Origin: an uncultured Eubacteriales bacterium
GTDB lineage: Bacteria > Bacillota > Clostridia > Oscillospirales > Ruminococcaceae
Direction of reading: 5' to 3'
Assembly (NCBI GenBank): GCA_900314975.1
Contig: OMXI01000012.1
Coordinates: forward strand, 1-52,456
Length of the DNA: 52,456 nt
The position numbers were made by a program, and so were the translations under genes. The notes below the pieces were generated by a model that made no database searches, was not told the origin of the DNA, and saw only the letters and a program-made list of their open reading frames with translations. Within the stretch, counting starts at the first letter, position 1. Every line of letters starts with the position of its first letter. This document shows positions 7,701 to 16,534 of this stretch, one piece after another.

Positions 7701-8720
7701 TCAGATGTAGAATTTCTTGCCTTCAAACTCAACTCTGCGTTTGAGGTCGGTCATCAGGTCGTCAAACTGCTGTGGGTTAAGCGACTGCGCACCGTCACAC
7801 CAAGCTTTCGGCGGGTCGTTGTGTACCTCTACCATAAGACCGTCAGCGCCTGCGGCAACAGCAGTCTTTGCCAGCTGCGGAACCATCCACGAAATGCCTG
7901 TAGCGTGGCTCGGGTCAATGATAACAGGCAGGTGAGTTTTGTGCTTGAGCATAGGAACAGCGGCAATATCAAGCGTATTTCTTGTAGCGGTCTCAAATGT
8001 TCTTATGCCTCTTTCGCACAAGATTACGTTCTCGTTTCCGCCAGCCATAATGTACTCTGCACTCATCAGCCATTCTTCAATAGTATTTGCAAGACCTCTT
8101 TTGAGCAGTATCGGTTTATTACACTTACCCAGTTCTTTGAGCAGGTCAAAGTTCTGCATATTTCTTGCGCCGACCTGTATCACATCAACGTCGTCAAACA
8201 TATCAAGATGTACAAGGTTCATTATCTCGGTAACTATCGGCAGACCTGTTGCTTTCTTTGCTTCAAGCAGCAGCTTCAATCCCTCGCCTGCAAGACCCTG
8301 GAAGGAGTACGGCGAGGTCCTCGGCTTGAACGCGCCGCCGCGCAGCAGGGTAGCGCCGCTCTTTTTAACGTCCTGTGCGACCTCGATTATCTGCTCCTCT
8401 GTCTCGACCGAGCAGGGACCTGCGATAACATTGAATATGCCCTCACCGAATGTAACCTTATCAGTAACCTTTATATAGGAGTCCTCGGGGTGCATTTTGC
8501 GGTTAGCCTTTTTGTATGGCTCTGAAACACGCTTAACGTCGGCTATGTAGTCAGCACTTTTAAGGTTGTCGATATCAAGCTTGGTGGTATCACCGATGAC
8601 GCCGACGATAGTGGTGTTATCGCCCTCACTTAAATTGGTTTTCAGACCCTTTGCGTGAATGTCGGAAATAAGCTCCTGTACGTTGTCTTTGGTTGCATGT
8701 GAATTGAAAATAATAATCAT
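7701..8720 (-). CDS. aroF: 3-deoxy-7-phosphoheptulonate (DAHP) synthase
   Basis: Condenses PEP and erythrose 4-phosphate to DAHP, the entry step of the shikimate pathway. The 339-aa protein is of the class with an N-terminal ferredoxin-like/ACT-type regulatory domain (about 1-70, MIIIFNSHATKDNVQELI...) followed by the TIM barrel (about 75-339). Barrel landmarks: VIAGPCSVE, RGGAFKPRTSPYSFQG, KRGLANTIEEW, ILCERGIRTFE, IDPSHATG and EVHNDPPKA. Feedback control by aromatic end products through the N-terminal domain is likely in this class, but the ligand cannot be told. It has its own promoter and terminator and lies downstream of pheA-ispF on the same strand. Confidence 0.95.
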   Translation of the reverse strand: MIIIFNSHATKDNVQELISDIHAKGLKTNLSEGDNTTIVGVIGDTTKLDIDNLKSADYIADVKRVSEPYKKANRKMHPEDSYIKVTDKVTFGEGIFNVIAGPCSVETEEQIIEVAQDVKKSGATLLRGGAFKPRTSPYSFQGLAGEGLKLLLEAKKATGLPIVTEIMNLVHLDMFDDVDVIQVGARNMQNFDLLKELGKCNKPILLKRGLANTIEEWLMSAEYIMAGGNENVILCERGIRTFETATRNTLDIAAVPMLKHKTHLPVIIDPSHATGISWMVPQLAKTAVAAGADGLMVEVHNDPPKAWCDGAQSLNPQQFDDLMTDLKRRVEFEGKKFYI

Positions 8721-8787
8721 TTGGTATTCTTTCCTTTCCTACTGTTACGCTTTAAAGCTTTTATGCTTTTAAGCTTTTATGTACTAA

Positions 8788-8816
8788 AGTATATCACTAT
8801 TCACCTCGTTTGTCAA
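8788..8816 (-). promoter_or_regulatory. Promoter of aroF
   Basis: On the minus strand TTGACA (8816-8811), 17-nt spacer, TATACT (8793-8788). The ~60-nt leader contains a run of AAAAGC-type near repeats (about 8750-8780). Confidence 0.8.
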
Positions 8817-8885
8817 GCCAAATTTTTATTGTATGATCTTATAATTTTTGTTCACTTTTAAGTATAGAGAGCTTTTTGAAACTAC

Positions 8886-9407
8886 TTATCGCAAAAACGG
8901 CATACTCCCGGTAAATGCGCCGAAAAAGCCGACATTACGCTCGTTGAGCAGGCACACGGCAGTTGCGGAGATACCCTCCATATTGCCCGTAAAGCCAAGA
9001 CCCTCCTCGGTGGTCGCCTTGACGGAAACCTGCGACATATCTATACCGCAAGCCCTTGCGATATTAAAGCGCATATGTTTTATGTGAGGGGAGAGCTTTG
9101 GTTTCTGCGCGCATATGGTAGAGTCGATATTGACTATCCTGTAGCCTTTTTGCTCGATAAGCCTGCACACATTCCTTAAAAGCTCTATGCTGTCTGCACC
9201 GCTGTAGCGCGGGTCTGTGTCGGGGAACAGCTTGCCGATATCGCCAAGCGCCAAAGCACCGAGCAGCGAATCCATTATCGCGTGAACAAGCACATCTGCG
9301 TCGGAATGTCCGAGCAAGCCCTTGTTGTGATAAATATGCACTCCGCCGAGGATAAGCTTTCTGCCCTCGACCAGCTTGTGAACGTCGTAACCGTGACCTA
9401 TTCTCAT
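8886..9407 (-). CDS. ispF: 2-C-methyl-D-erythritol 2,4-cyclodiphosphate synthase
   Basis: Forms the cyclic diphosphate in the non-mevalonate (MEP) isoprenoid pathway; a cytosolic trimer with one zinc per active site. Zinc ligands appear as D8 and H10 in HGYDVHKL, and the His in [24 protein letters not shown] and the C-terminal [12 protein letters not shown] motif are also present. At 173 aa it is about 15 residues longer than typical IspF; the extra tail ([16 protein letters not shown]) is hydrophobic and of unknown use. Start ATG 9407 overlaps the pheA stop by 4 nt (ATGA), and its AGGAGG ribosome site lies inside the pheA end. It therefore shares the pheA promoter. Confidence 0.95.
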   Translation of the reverse strand: MRIGHGYDVHKLVEGRKLILGGVHIYHNKGLLGHSDADVLVHAIMDSLLGALALGDIGKLFPDTDPRYSGADSIELLRNVCRLIEQKGYRIVNIDSTICAQKPKLSPHIKHMRFNIARACGIDMSQVSVKATTEEGLGFTGNMEGISATAVCLLNERNVGFFGAFTGSMPFLR

Positions 9408-10534
9408 TGCCTTGCACCTCCTGTAATGTCCTCATAGTTGCCTAAAAACTTGAAATATGCAAGCTCCTGCGACAGCTCGTTTATCAGCATAGCGACCTGT
9501 TCATCGCGTATGCTTCCCTCAAAATCGAGATAGAAAACTACGTCAAAATCGGTGTTAGCTATCGGTCGGGACTCGATCATCGTAAGGTTAAGCCCTGCTA
9601 CAGAGAACTTTGTCAGCAGTCTGTACAGTGCCGATTTTTCGTGCGGCAGGGAGAGTATGACAGAGATTATATTTGCGCCCTTCGAGCAGAGCGTCTGCTT
9701 TGAGATGATAATGAACCTCGTGAAATTCTCGGGCACGTTTGCGATATCTTCTGCGAGTATATCGAGCCCGTTGAGCAGTGCGCATTCCTTTGAGCATATC
9801 GCGCCAAACGGCTGGTCGCTGTGCGCAGCAAACTCCGCCGCAAGCGCGGTGTTAGCGTGGCTGTGTCCTTTCAAGCCGTGCTGCTTTATAAACTCCGAGC
9901 ACTGCATAAGCGCCTGCTCGTGCGAATAAACTATCTTTATATCCTCTATGCTTGTACCTTTTTTCGCCGCAAGGCAGTGGGTGATCTTCTGCTTCATAGT
10001 CGCGCAGATCTTCAGATCGTACTTTTTCAAAAGCTCATAGGTAGCCACGACAGAGCCTGCGGTCGAGTTTGCTATAGGCACAACACCGAAATCCGCCTTG
10101 CCGTTTTCAAGCGCCTCAAACACCTGTTCAAAGTGGTCGTAAAACTCGATAATGCCGTTTTTGAACGGTTTAGTACTTGCTATATGCGAAAACGAGCCTT
10201 TTGTGCCCGGGACTGCCACGCGGCAGGGCTTTTGCATATCAAGAGGGAAGTGCTCGATAGTATTATTGTCCGCAAAAAACTCGCGGTACTGTCTGCACTT
10301 TGATATATCCATTATCGTCTGATAAAGCACCTGTGAGGAGCTTTTCAAATCGTCGGGGAACATTTCTTTCATTTTGTCAAGAATGTCCTTTTCACGTCCG
10401 CGCTGAAAAACAGGCATTGAGTTTTCTATTTTGTAGCGCGAAACGTCAAGGCAAAGCCCCATACGCTTTATAAACAGCTTTGCAATTTCCTCGTCGATAC
10501 CGTTGATTTGCTCTCTTAACTCGTCAAGCTCCAT
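9404..10534 (-). CDS. pheA: Bifunctional chorismate mutase / prephenate dehydratase
   Basis: Converts chorismate through prephenate to phenylpyruvate, the phenylalanine branch of aromatic synthesis. Domains in order: AroQ-type chorismate mutase helices (about 1-85, [20 protein letters not shown] with the Arg in SRYKIE), prephenate dehydratase (about 100-280, with the NFTRF motif carrying the catalytic TRF), and an ACT domain (about 290-376) containing the phenylalanine-binding ESRP motif. ATG 10534 is chosen over the longer ORF because GGAGG lies 8 nt before it and the promoter -10 sits where the upstream start would be. Phenylalanine feedback through ESRP is expected from the family. It is followed directly by ispF. 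Confidence 0.95.
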   Translation of the reverse strand: MELDELREQINGIDEEIAKLFIKRMGLCLDVSRYKIENSMPVFQRGREKDILDKMKEMFPDDLKSSSQVLYQTIMDISKCRQYREFFADNNTIEHFPLDMQKPCRVAVPGTKGSFSHIASTKPFKNGIIEFYDHFEQVFEALENGKADFGVVPIANSTAGSVVATYELLKKYDLKICATMKQKITHCLAAKKGTSIEDIKIVYSHEQALMQCSEFIKQHGLKGHSHANTALAAEFAAHSDQPFGAICSKECALLNGLDILAEDIANVPENFTRFIIISKQTLCSKGANIISVILSLPHEKSALYRLLTKFSVAGLNLTMIESRPIANTDFDVVFYLDFEGSIRDEQVAMLINELSQELAYFKFLGNYEDITGGARQ

Positions 10535-10565
10535 AAATATTTCCTCCAAACAATTTATCACAACC

Positions 10566-10594
10566 ATTTTACCACATTTTCAGATTTTTTTCAA
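10566..10594 (-). promoter_or_regulatory. Promoter of pheA-ispF
   Basis: On the minus strand TTGAAA (10594-10589), 17-nt spacer, TAAAAT (10571-10566). Confidence 0.65.
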
Positions 10595-10603
10595 GTAGCA
10601 AAG

Positions 10604-10629
10604 CAAAAGACTCCGCAAGCTGCGGAGCC
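10604..10629 (-). terminator. Terminator after the lipoprotein pair
   Basis: A 9-bp stem (10609-10617 with 10621-10629) with a 3-nt loop, ending in TTTTGC on the minus strand. It separates the lipoprotein unit from pheA. Confidence 0.75.
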
Positions 10630-10636
10630 TTGAAAG

Positions 10637-11419
10637 TTACTGCTTTTTATATTCCTTGTATATCTCTTGGGCATTATTTATCGCGTTTTCGTCGCAATCA
10701 GTTATCTCGGTGACACCGAACAGTATCGGAAACTCCTGTCCGTCATACTGAACGGTTATCTGCGCAAAGCCGCCGTCATTGCCTCTGAAACAGAAACAGA
10801 TAGTACCCTCCGAACCTGTAACGTCCGACTTTATCTTGTAGTACTCGTTTATTACGTCGTTCTTATCGTCAACGACCGCTTTGATGAAATCGCCCGTAAA
10901 GCCGAAAAGCAAATCGCTGTTCTGAGATTTCCTTTTGCTGTCTGTGACCTTTTCCTCGGTGTAGGTCTTGCTGGTGTGGTCAAAAATCAAAGATGTATCG
11001 CCGCCCGTGTAGACCATTGTTCTGTTTGAGTACGGGTCTTTGCTGGTGTTTGACACCTTGCCGTCCTTGATATTGAGGAATATCTCCGAGCTCATATTTG
11101 CGGTCGATTTCATTACCAGCCTGTAGCCGCTTTTGCCGTATTTATCTTTCAAACCGTCATAAAGGCGCTTGCTGCTGTTTACATCGTAACCGATAGCGTT
11201 GGTTTTAGCCGCTTGTGAGCTGTCGGATGCAGAAGAATCTTTTTCAGAGCTGCCCGATGACGATGTGTCGCTTTTCGAGCTGTCCTGCTTTGATGATTGT
11301 GAAGATGACGAGTTTTCTGTCTTGCTTGAGCTGCCCGAGGAGCTGTCAGCACATCCGACTGCTGCACAGCAGCAGATTACCATTGCCGCTGCTATACTCA
11401 AAAGTTTGCTTGATTTCAA
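10637..11419 (-). CDS. Predicted lipoprotein, Ser-rich linker plus unrecognised domain
   Basis: A 260-aa secreted lipoprotein. It has a signal peptide (1-22) ending in the lipobox AAVGC with the lipidated Cys at 23, then a Ser/Asp/Lys-rich linker to about residue 70. A globular domain follows (about 75-260) rich in beta-type sequence (GYRLVMKSTANMSSEIFL, then MVYTGGDTSLIFDHTSKTYTEEK). The domain layout resembles that of the lipoprotein encoded just upstream, suggesting an old duplication, though identity is low by eye. A substrate- or lipid-binding role of the LppX/LprG type is possible but unsupported. Start is TTG 11419 with AGAGGTG upstream. The 72-nt gap to the upstream gene has no convincing terminator, so the two are probably co-transcribed. 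Confidence 0.7.
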   Translation of the reverse strand: MKSSKLLSIAAAMVICCCAAVGCADSSSGSSSKTENSSSSQSSKQDSSKSDTSSSGSSEKDSSASDSSQAAKTNAIGYDVNSSKRLYDGLKDKYGKSGYRLVMKSTANMSSEIFLNIKDGKVSNTSKDPYSNRTMVYTGGDTSLIFDHTSKTYTEEKVTDSKRKSQNSDLLFGFTGDFIKAVVDDKNDVINEYYKIKSDVTGSEGTICFCFRGNDGGFAQITVQYDGQEFPILFGVTEITDCDENAINNAQEIYKEYKKQ

Positions 11420-11491
11420 TTGCTACACCTCTGGTTACTGTACTTGGAATGCGTCAGACAACATTTTGTCCGACCCGAAAAAACGGATATA

Positions 11492-12349
11492 TCAGTTGGC
11501 TTGTATAAGCGCACCGGTACTCGCCGTATTTGTCCAGCCCGAAAGGTCAGGCAGAACGATTGACTGCTCACCCTGCTGGAACAGAGTTACCTCAACGGTC
11601 GACTTTACGCCCTGTGATGTAACATCTATCTTTTTAGGAGCGCCTGTTGCCTTGTCATAGTAGTAGGTAGCCTCTGAAGTAGTTGTTGCGCCTGTTGCTT
11701 TTGACTGATTGATCTTGACCTGCTCAACTATCATACCGTTTTCTTCCTTGGTGCTGATAATTTCATACATACCCTCGGGAACAACGTCAGCCATACCTGT
11801 CATACCGCCGCCTGCATTGGTTGATACGCTGTAGGATTTCTTTGTGGAGTCAAGAATATAGGTCTTGCCGTCGATAATGTAATATTCCTGTGCATATGAT
11901 ACGCCGCCCTGTGAAGCAGAGATCTTCATATAGACATTATCGCCGTTTGCCTTGAACTCCATAGGCATATCAATGCCCATATAATTCATCTTAAGGTTCA
12001 TAGCGAACTTTTTGGCAGCGGTCTGCTGCTGGAACTTATATGTATAGGAATCCTCGAACTTGATAGCGCCGCCCTGCTGATGACCCTGCTGTGAAGCGGT
12101 AGTATCAGGTGTGCTTGACTGTGAACCTGATGTGGTGGTAGTAGTTTCAGCTTCTGACGAAGATGAACTGTCATCCTGCGCCTTTGAAGAATCGTCGCTG
12201 CTGCTTGAATCATCAGCGCTGCTTGAATCAGCTGCGCTTGAAGATGAGCTTGCAGAAGTGCCTGCTGTTGAGGATTCGTCCTCCGAGCAGCCTGCGAACA
12301 TAGCAGTGGTCATACCGAGTGCAACAATAAGTGCAAGGATCTTTTTCAT
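11492..12349 (-). CDS. Predicted lipoprotein, Ser/Asp-rich linker plus beta-rich domain
   Basis: A 285-aa lipoprotein with signal peptide and lipobox (MFAGC, Cys 21). A strongly Ser/Asp/Glu/Thr-rich linker runs to about residue 95, and then a domain of repeating beta-strand pattern follows (YKFQQQTAAKKFAMNLKMNY, NVYMKISASQGG, YYIIDGKTYILDSTKKSY, ATYYYDKATGAPKKIDVTS). The alternation of short strands that read out a small 'status' (YIIDGKTYILD) recalls LolA/LppX-type outer-leaflet lipoproteins, but I cannot assign a family. It is the first gene of a two-lipoprotein unit with its own promoter at 12411-12439. Function unknown; anchoring on the outer face of the membrane is well supported. Confidence 0.72.
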   Translation of the reverse strand: MKKILALIVALGMTTAMFAGCSEDESSTAGTSASSSSSAADSSSADDSSSSDDSSKAQDDSSSSSEAETTTTTSGSQSSTPDTTASQQGHQQGGAIKFEDSYTYKFQQQTAAKKFAMNLKMNYMGIDMPMEFKANGDNVYMKISASQGGVSYAQEYYIIDGKTYILDSTKKSYSVSTNAGGGMTGMADVVPEGMYEIISTKEENGMIVEQVKINQSKATGATTTSEATYYYDKATGAPKKIDVTSQGVKSTVEVTLFQQGEQSIVLPDLSGWTNTASTGALIQAN

Positions 12350-12410
12350 AGGTGTATACCCCTCTCTTAAAATTTTCTATTCTCAAAATTGCCGATTTCC
12401 GACATACATA

Positions 12411-12439
12411 AGTTTATCATATTTGCGAAAAACCGTCAA
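12411..12439 (-). promoter_or_regulatory. Promoter of the lipoprotein pair
   Basis: On the minus strand TTGACG (12439-12434), 17-nt spacer, TAAACT (12416-12411). Confidence 0.7.
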
Positions 12440-12575
12440 TAACAGTTTTAAACAAATCAAAAGACCAAAAAAACAGCCTTTTGTTTGTTTTAACAACAAA
12501 ATGTGTTCAAAATGAAAGCTGTATGACAGTCTTGTGATAACGCACAAATGCTGGTATTATATACGCATTGCAATG

Positions 12576-12606
12576 AAAAAACTCCTCTGCTAAAAACAGG
12601 GGAGTT
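12576..12606 (-). terminator. Terminator after the FabG-like gene
   Basis: A 10-bp stem (12580-12589 with 12597-12606, one mismatch or wobble) and 7-nt loop, ending in TTTTTC on the minus strand. Confidence 0.75.
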
Positions 12607-12616
12607 ATTATGCCTT

Positions 12617-13348
12617 TCATATCCAGCAGCCGTCAACTCTGATGACCTGCCCGTTGATATAGTCCGATTTATCGCTTGCAAGGAATGAGATAACGTTTGC
12701 AACGTCCTGCACGGTGCCGAGTCTGCCGCTGGGTATTTCCTCAAGCACGGCTTGTATTTCCTCCTGTTCAAGCTCTGCATTCATCTTTGTGTCGATATAG
12801 CCGCAGGATATGCAGTTTACTCTGATGCCGCTGGGGGCTTCTTCACGCGCCAGAGCCTTTGTAAAGCCGATAAGCCCTGCCTTAGCCGCGCTGTATGCAA
12901 CCTCGCACGACGCACCCTTTTCGCCCCACACCGACGAAATGTTGATGATGTTTCCGCTTTTTGCTCTTATCATATCACCCAGCACCTGACGTGCAGTTTC
13001 CATACAGCCGATAAGATTAGTGTTTATCATTCTGGTGATGTCCTCGCAGCTGTTGCTTGTGAAAAGACAAATCTTTGAGATACCTGCATTGTTAACAAGC
13101 AGCGCAACCTCGCCAAGCTCTTTCTTTATAAGGCTCAAAGCGCTTGTGATACTTCCGCTGTCGGTAATATCGCACCCTACCGCTATCGCCTCAAAGCCTT
13201 GTGATTTCAGCTCGGCAGACAGCTCGTTCGCTGCACTTTCGTTTGTATTGAAACCCAGTGCTACGGCATAGCCGTCCTTTGCAAGCTGCCTTGCCGCAGC
13301 ACTGCCGATGTCACCGCTTGCGCCGGTTATAAATGCTACCTTTCTCAT
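12617..13348 (-). CDS. SDR-family oxidoreductase, FabG-like
   Basis: A 243-aa NAD(P)H-dependent short-chain dehydrogenase. Visible family motifs: the cofactor loop TGASGDIG (about 8-15), NNAG (about 87-90), the catalytic Ser in NISSVWG, the YSAAKAG motif supplying Tyr and Lys, and a C-terminal substrate-loop region ending in VDGCWI. It resembles 3-oxoacyl-ACP reductase (FabG), but no other fatty-acid genes are nearby, so the true substrate is open; lone FabG-like SDRs often act on other ketones. SD GGAGGTG precedes ATG 13348. Its own promoter (13378-13406) and terminator make it a single-gene unit. Confidence 0.88.
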   Translation of the reverse strand: MRKVAFITGASGDIGSAAARQLAKDGYAVALGFNTNESAANELSAELKSQGFEAIAVGCDITDSGSITSALSLIKKELGEVALLVNNAGISKICLFTSNSCEDITRMINTNLIGCMETARQVLGDMIRAKSGNIINISSVWGEKGASCEVAYSAAKAGLIGFTKALAREEAPSGIRVNCISCGYIDTKMNAELEQEEIQAVLEEIPSGRLGTVQDVANVISFLASDKSDYINGQVIRVDGCWI

Positions 13349-13377
13349 AGCCGCACCTCCGAAATGTTGTTAAACCA

Positions 13378-13406
13378 AATATAACACATTCCGCGCACTT
13401 TTGCAA
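13378..13406 (-). promoter_or_regulatory. Promoter of the FabG-like gene
   Basis: On the minus strand TTGCAA (13406-13401), 17-nt spacer ending in TGTGT, TATATT (13383-13378). Confidence 0.6.
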
Positions 13407-13586
13407 CTACAACTTTATATCGTTCACCCATTCGCGCGCAAGCTCGGCGTTTTCCTCACTTGTGTTAAATACACTTCCGCTTTTTACGGTAAAATTATCT
13501 GTGATAATAAGCGGTTCATCACGGGGTACTATATTTTTTGGCGTGTATATCTTTGTGCCGTCATTTGACTGTTTTTGCTTTTTCAA
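13407..13586 (-). CDS. Small hypothetical protein (59 aa), TTG start
   Basis: A short polar protein starting MKKQKQSNDGTKIY and ending EWVNDIKL. No signal peptide, TM helix or known motif is visible. I chose TTG 13586 because AAAGGAG lies 8 nt upstream; the longer reading from ATG 13640 has no ribosome site and begins just after the valS terminator. No separate promoter is evident in the ~65 nt between the valS terminator and the start, so it may depend on read-through from valS. Its stop is at the FabG promoter -35. It could be a real small protein or a decaying fragment. Confidence 0.5.
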   Translation of the reverse strand: MKKQKQSNDGTKIYTPKNIVPRDEPLIITDNFTVKSGSVFNTSEENAELAREWVNDIKL

Positions 13587-13649
13587 AATTGATTTCTCCT
13601 TTCGTTTTGGTATTACTATTGTTTCCCGCGGTGCATACATTATTACAAT

Positions 13650-13678
13650 AAAAAAACGGCAATGCGTTTACATTGCCG
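13650..13678 (-). terminator. Terminator after valS
   Basis: A perfect 8-bp stem (13657-13664 with 13671-13678), 6-nt loop, T7 tail on the minus strand, immediately after the valS stop. Confidence 0.85.
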
Positions 13679-13686
13679 TAATTTTG

Positions 13687-16311
13687 TTATCTGTTATTCA
13701 GCGCCGCGAGGGATTCATTTATCTTTGCCATTTTTTCCTCTGCCTTTGCCAGTTTTGCCTTTTCAGTCTCGATGAGCTGCGCAGGTGCTTTGGCTATAAA
13801 TCCCTGATTGTTCAGCTTTTTGGAAAGGAAATCTATGTCCTTTTGTACCTTTTCCTTGTCCTTGTTAAGACGTGCTGTTTCCTTTTCAACATCAATGATG
13901 TCGGAAAGCGGGATAAAGAACCTTGCGCAGTCGGTTACGACAGTTACGCAGTCCTTTTCATCCACATTATCGCAGATAGTTACCTCGCTTGCATAAGCAA
14001 GGCGCTCAAAGAACATCTCGCCCTTTGCGAAGATGTCTTTCTGCTGTGTCTCGATAAACAGCTTTGCCTTTTTGGAAGGCGGAACGTTCATCTCGCCGCG
14101 GCAGTTTCTTATGCCCTTTATGCCAGCGATTATCTTTTCAAATGCCGATTCGTCATCTGCATAGACGAGCTTTTCGTCAAAAACAGGGAAGTCCTGGAGC
14201 ATTATCGCGCTGCCGTCATTGACAAGCGCCTGCCATATCTCCTCTGTAATAAACGGCATAAACGGGTGCAGCAGCTTGAGCATGCCTTTCATTACCCACA
14301 CAAGCACCTGCTGTGCGGTAGATTCTGTTTCGCCGCCTGCTGCGATACGCGGCTTTGTCAGCTCGATGTACCAGTCGCAGTAAACGTCCCAGATGAAATC
14401 GTAAAGCTTTTGTACTGCTACGCCAAGCTCGAACTTGTCAAGGTTGTCGCCTACCTCTTTTGCGAGCGTGTTGAACTTGGAGATTACCCACCTGTCCTCA
14501 ACGTTGAGGTTTTCGGGGAGCTTGTCGGCCTTGAATCCGTCGGGCAGATTCATCATAATGAATCTTGCGGCGTTCCATAGCTTGTTTGCAAAGTTTCTTG
14601 AAGCCTTTACCTTATCCTCGATGAAACGCATATCGTTTCCGGGTGAGTTGCCTGTTGCAAGCATGAATCTCAGTGCATCTGCACCGTAGTTTGCGATTAT
14701 CTCAAGCGGGTCGATACCGTTGCCGAGAGACTTGGACATCTTTCTGCCCTGTGCATCTCTTACAAGTCCGTGAATAAGTATAGTGCTGAACGGCTTTTCG
14801 TGCATATACTCCATACCTGCGACCATCATTCTCGATACCCAGAATGTGATGATATCATAGCCCGTTACGAGCGTATTGGTCGGGTAGTAGTATTTGAGCT
14901 CCTCCGTCTGCTCGGGCCAGCCTAGTGTCGAGAACGGCCACAGCGCTGACGAGAACCAGGTGTCCAGCGTGTCGGGATCCTGTCTCATCGGCTTGCCGCA
15001 CTTTGGACAAACTGCGCTGTCATCTTTGGTTACGACCATCTCGCCGCAGTCGTCGCAGTAAAACGCAGGTATCTGATGACCCCACCACAGCTGACGGGAA
15101 ACACACCAGTCGCGGATATCCTCCATCCAGTGATAGTAGTTCTTGTCAAATCTTGCAGGGATAAACTTTGTTTCGCCAGACTTTACAGCCTCAATCGCAG
15201 GCTTTGCAAGCTCCTTCATTTTAACGAACCACTGCAGCGATACTCGCGGCTCTACTGTAGTTCCGCAGCGGTAGCAGGTGCCGACGTTATGCTCGTGTTC
15301 CTCAACTCTTACAAGGAAGCCGCCTTTTTCCAGGTCCTCAACAATCTTCTTGCGCGCCTCGTATCTGTCCATACCGGCATATGCAGGGTAGTCGTCAACT
15401 ATCTTTGCGTCCTCGGTAAGAACGTTTATTATCGGCAGATCGTGTCTTGCACCAACCTCAAAGTCGTTGGGGTCGTGGGCTGGTGTTATTTTAACAACGC
15501 CCGTACCAAATTCCATATCTACATAGCTGTCCGCAACAACAGGGATCTCTCTGTTGACCAGCGGCAGCATAACTGTCTTTCCGACAATGTCCTTGTATCT
15601 TTCGTCCTTTGGATTTACAGCGATAGCCGTATCACCAAGCAGAGTTTCGGGTCTTGTCGTAGCAAGCTCAACATAGCCGCTGCCGTCTGTAAGAGGGTAT
15701 CTCAGATGCCAGAAATGACCAGCCTGATCCTCGTAAACGACCTCTGCATTGGATATAGATGTTTTGCAGTGAGGACACCAGTTGATTATCCTCTCGCCGC
15801 GGTAGATAAGTCCCTTGTTGTAATAGCTTACAAAAACCTCTTTTACAGCCTTTGAGCAGCCCTCGTCCATTGTGAAGCGTTCTCTTGACCAGTCGCATGA
15901 CGAGCCGAGTTTTTTGAGCTGCTCAACAATGCGTCCGCCGTACTGCGCTTTCCATTCCCACGCGCGCTTCATAAAGCCGTCTCTGCCCAGGTCGTCTTTG
16001 GTAACGCCCTCTTTACGCATAGCCTCAACTATCTTTGCCTCTGTTGCAATAGCAGCGTGGTCGGTACCGGGCAGCCAGAGTGTGCTGAAACCGCTCATTC
16101 TCTTCCAGCGGATAAGTATGTCCTGCAAGGTCTCGTCAAGCGCGTGACCCATATGCAGCTGTCCTGTGATGTTCGGGGGCGGCATAACTATGCAGTACGG
16201 CTCTTTTTCGGGGTCGGGCTGCGCCTTGAACATCTCACCGTCCATCCAGAACTTGTATATTTTGTCCTCTACCTGTGCAGGCTCGTAAACCTTGTTGAGT
16301 TCTTTTTTCAT
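13687..16311 (-). CDS. valS: Valyl-tRNA synthetase
   Basis: Charges tRNA-Val; a cytosolic class I synthetase of 874 aa, the normal length. It carries PPPNITGQLHMGHA with the HIGH-type motif HMGH (about 50), the editing domain (about 190-330), zinc-type Cys pairs (CYRCG and later FYCDDCG, CPKCG), the KMSKS signature (GRKMSKSLGNG, about 525), the anticodon-binding domain and a C-terminal coiled coil (about 805-870). Promoter at 16357-16385 gives a ~45-nt leader, so there is no room for a T-box, which often controls this gene in Firmicutes. A tRNA-Val(UAC) gene lies at 51.6 kb. Confidence 0.97.
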   Translation of the reverse strand: MKKELNKVYEPAQVEDKIYKFWMDGEMFKAQPDPEKEPYCIVMPPPNITGQLHMGHALDETLQDILIRWKRMSGFSTLWLPGTDHAAIATEAKIVEAMRKEGVTKDDLGRDGFMKRAWEWKAQYGGRIVEQLKKLGSSCDWSRERFTMDEGCSKAVKEVFVSYYNKGLIYRGERIINWCPHCKTSISNAEVVYEDQAGHFWHLRYPLTDGSGYVELATTRPETLLGDTAIAVNPKDERYKDIVGKTVMLPLVNREIPVVADSYVDMEFGTGVVKITPAHDPNDFEVGARHDLPIINVLTEDAKIVDDYPAYAGMDRYEARKKIVEDLEKGGFLVRVEEHEHNVGTCYRCGTTVEPRVSLQWFVKMKELAKPAIEAVKSGETKFIPARFDKNYYHWMEDIRDWCVSRQLWWGHQIPAFYCDDCGEMVVTKDDSAVCPKCGKPMRQDPDTLDTWFSSALWPFSTLGWPEQTEELKYYYPTNTLVTGYDIITFWVSRMMVAGMEYMHEKPFSTILIHGLVRDAQGRKMSKSLGNGIDPLEIIANYGADALRFMLATGNSPGNDMRFIEDKVKASRNFANKLWNAARFIMMNLPDGFKADKLPENLNVEDRWVISKFNTLAKEVGDNLDKFELGVAVQKLYDFIWDVYCDWYIELTKPRIAAGGETESTAQQVLVWVMKGMLKLLHPFMPFITEEIWQALVNDGSAIMLQDFPVFDEKLVYADDESAFEKIIAGIKGIRNCRGEMNVPPSKKAKLFIETQQKDIFAKGEMFFERLAYASEVTICDNVDEKDCVTVVTDCARFFIPLSDIIDVEKETARLNKDKEKVQKDIDFLSKKLNNQGFIAKAPAQLIETEKAKLAKAEEKMAKINESLAALNNR

Positions 16312-16356
16312 TTCAGATTATCCTTTCTTTGATTTTTGCATAATCATACAGCATAT

Positions 16357-16385
16357 ATTATCGCACTTTTCGCATTTATTGTCAA
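16357..16385 (-). promoter_or_regulatory. Promoter of valS
   Basis: On the minus strand TTGACA (16385-16380), 17-nt spacer, GATAAT (16362-16357). Confidence 0.75.
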
Positions 16386-16501
16386 GTGCAATTATTTAAA
16401 AATATAACGCATAAAGGCATATTTCAGCCTGACTTGTGCAAAATGAACATAATGCGGCATACCTCTTTTTAAAATTTGTCAAAAAAATGTGCCGTACCCC
16501 C

Positions 16502-16530
16502 TTGACAAATCATAAAAAAAGGTTTACACT
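16502..16530 (+). promoter_or_regulatory. Promoter of the hrcA-grpE-dnaK-dnaJ operon
   Basis: TTGACA (16502-16507), 17-nt spacer, TACACT (16525-16530), placed directly before the CIRCE operator. Confidence 0.85.
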
Positions 16531-16534
16531 ATAG

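Noticed and set aside
13462-14580. 372-codon plus-strand ORF opposite valS
   Set aside because: It lies antisense to the valS C-terminal coding region, is Leu/Cys/Phe-rich with no recognisable domain, and has no promoter or ribosome site of its own.
16312-16385. T-box riboswitch for valS
   Set aside because: The promoter is only ~45 nt from the start codon; no specifier stem or T-box sequence fits.
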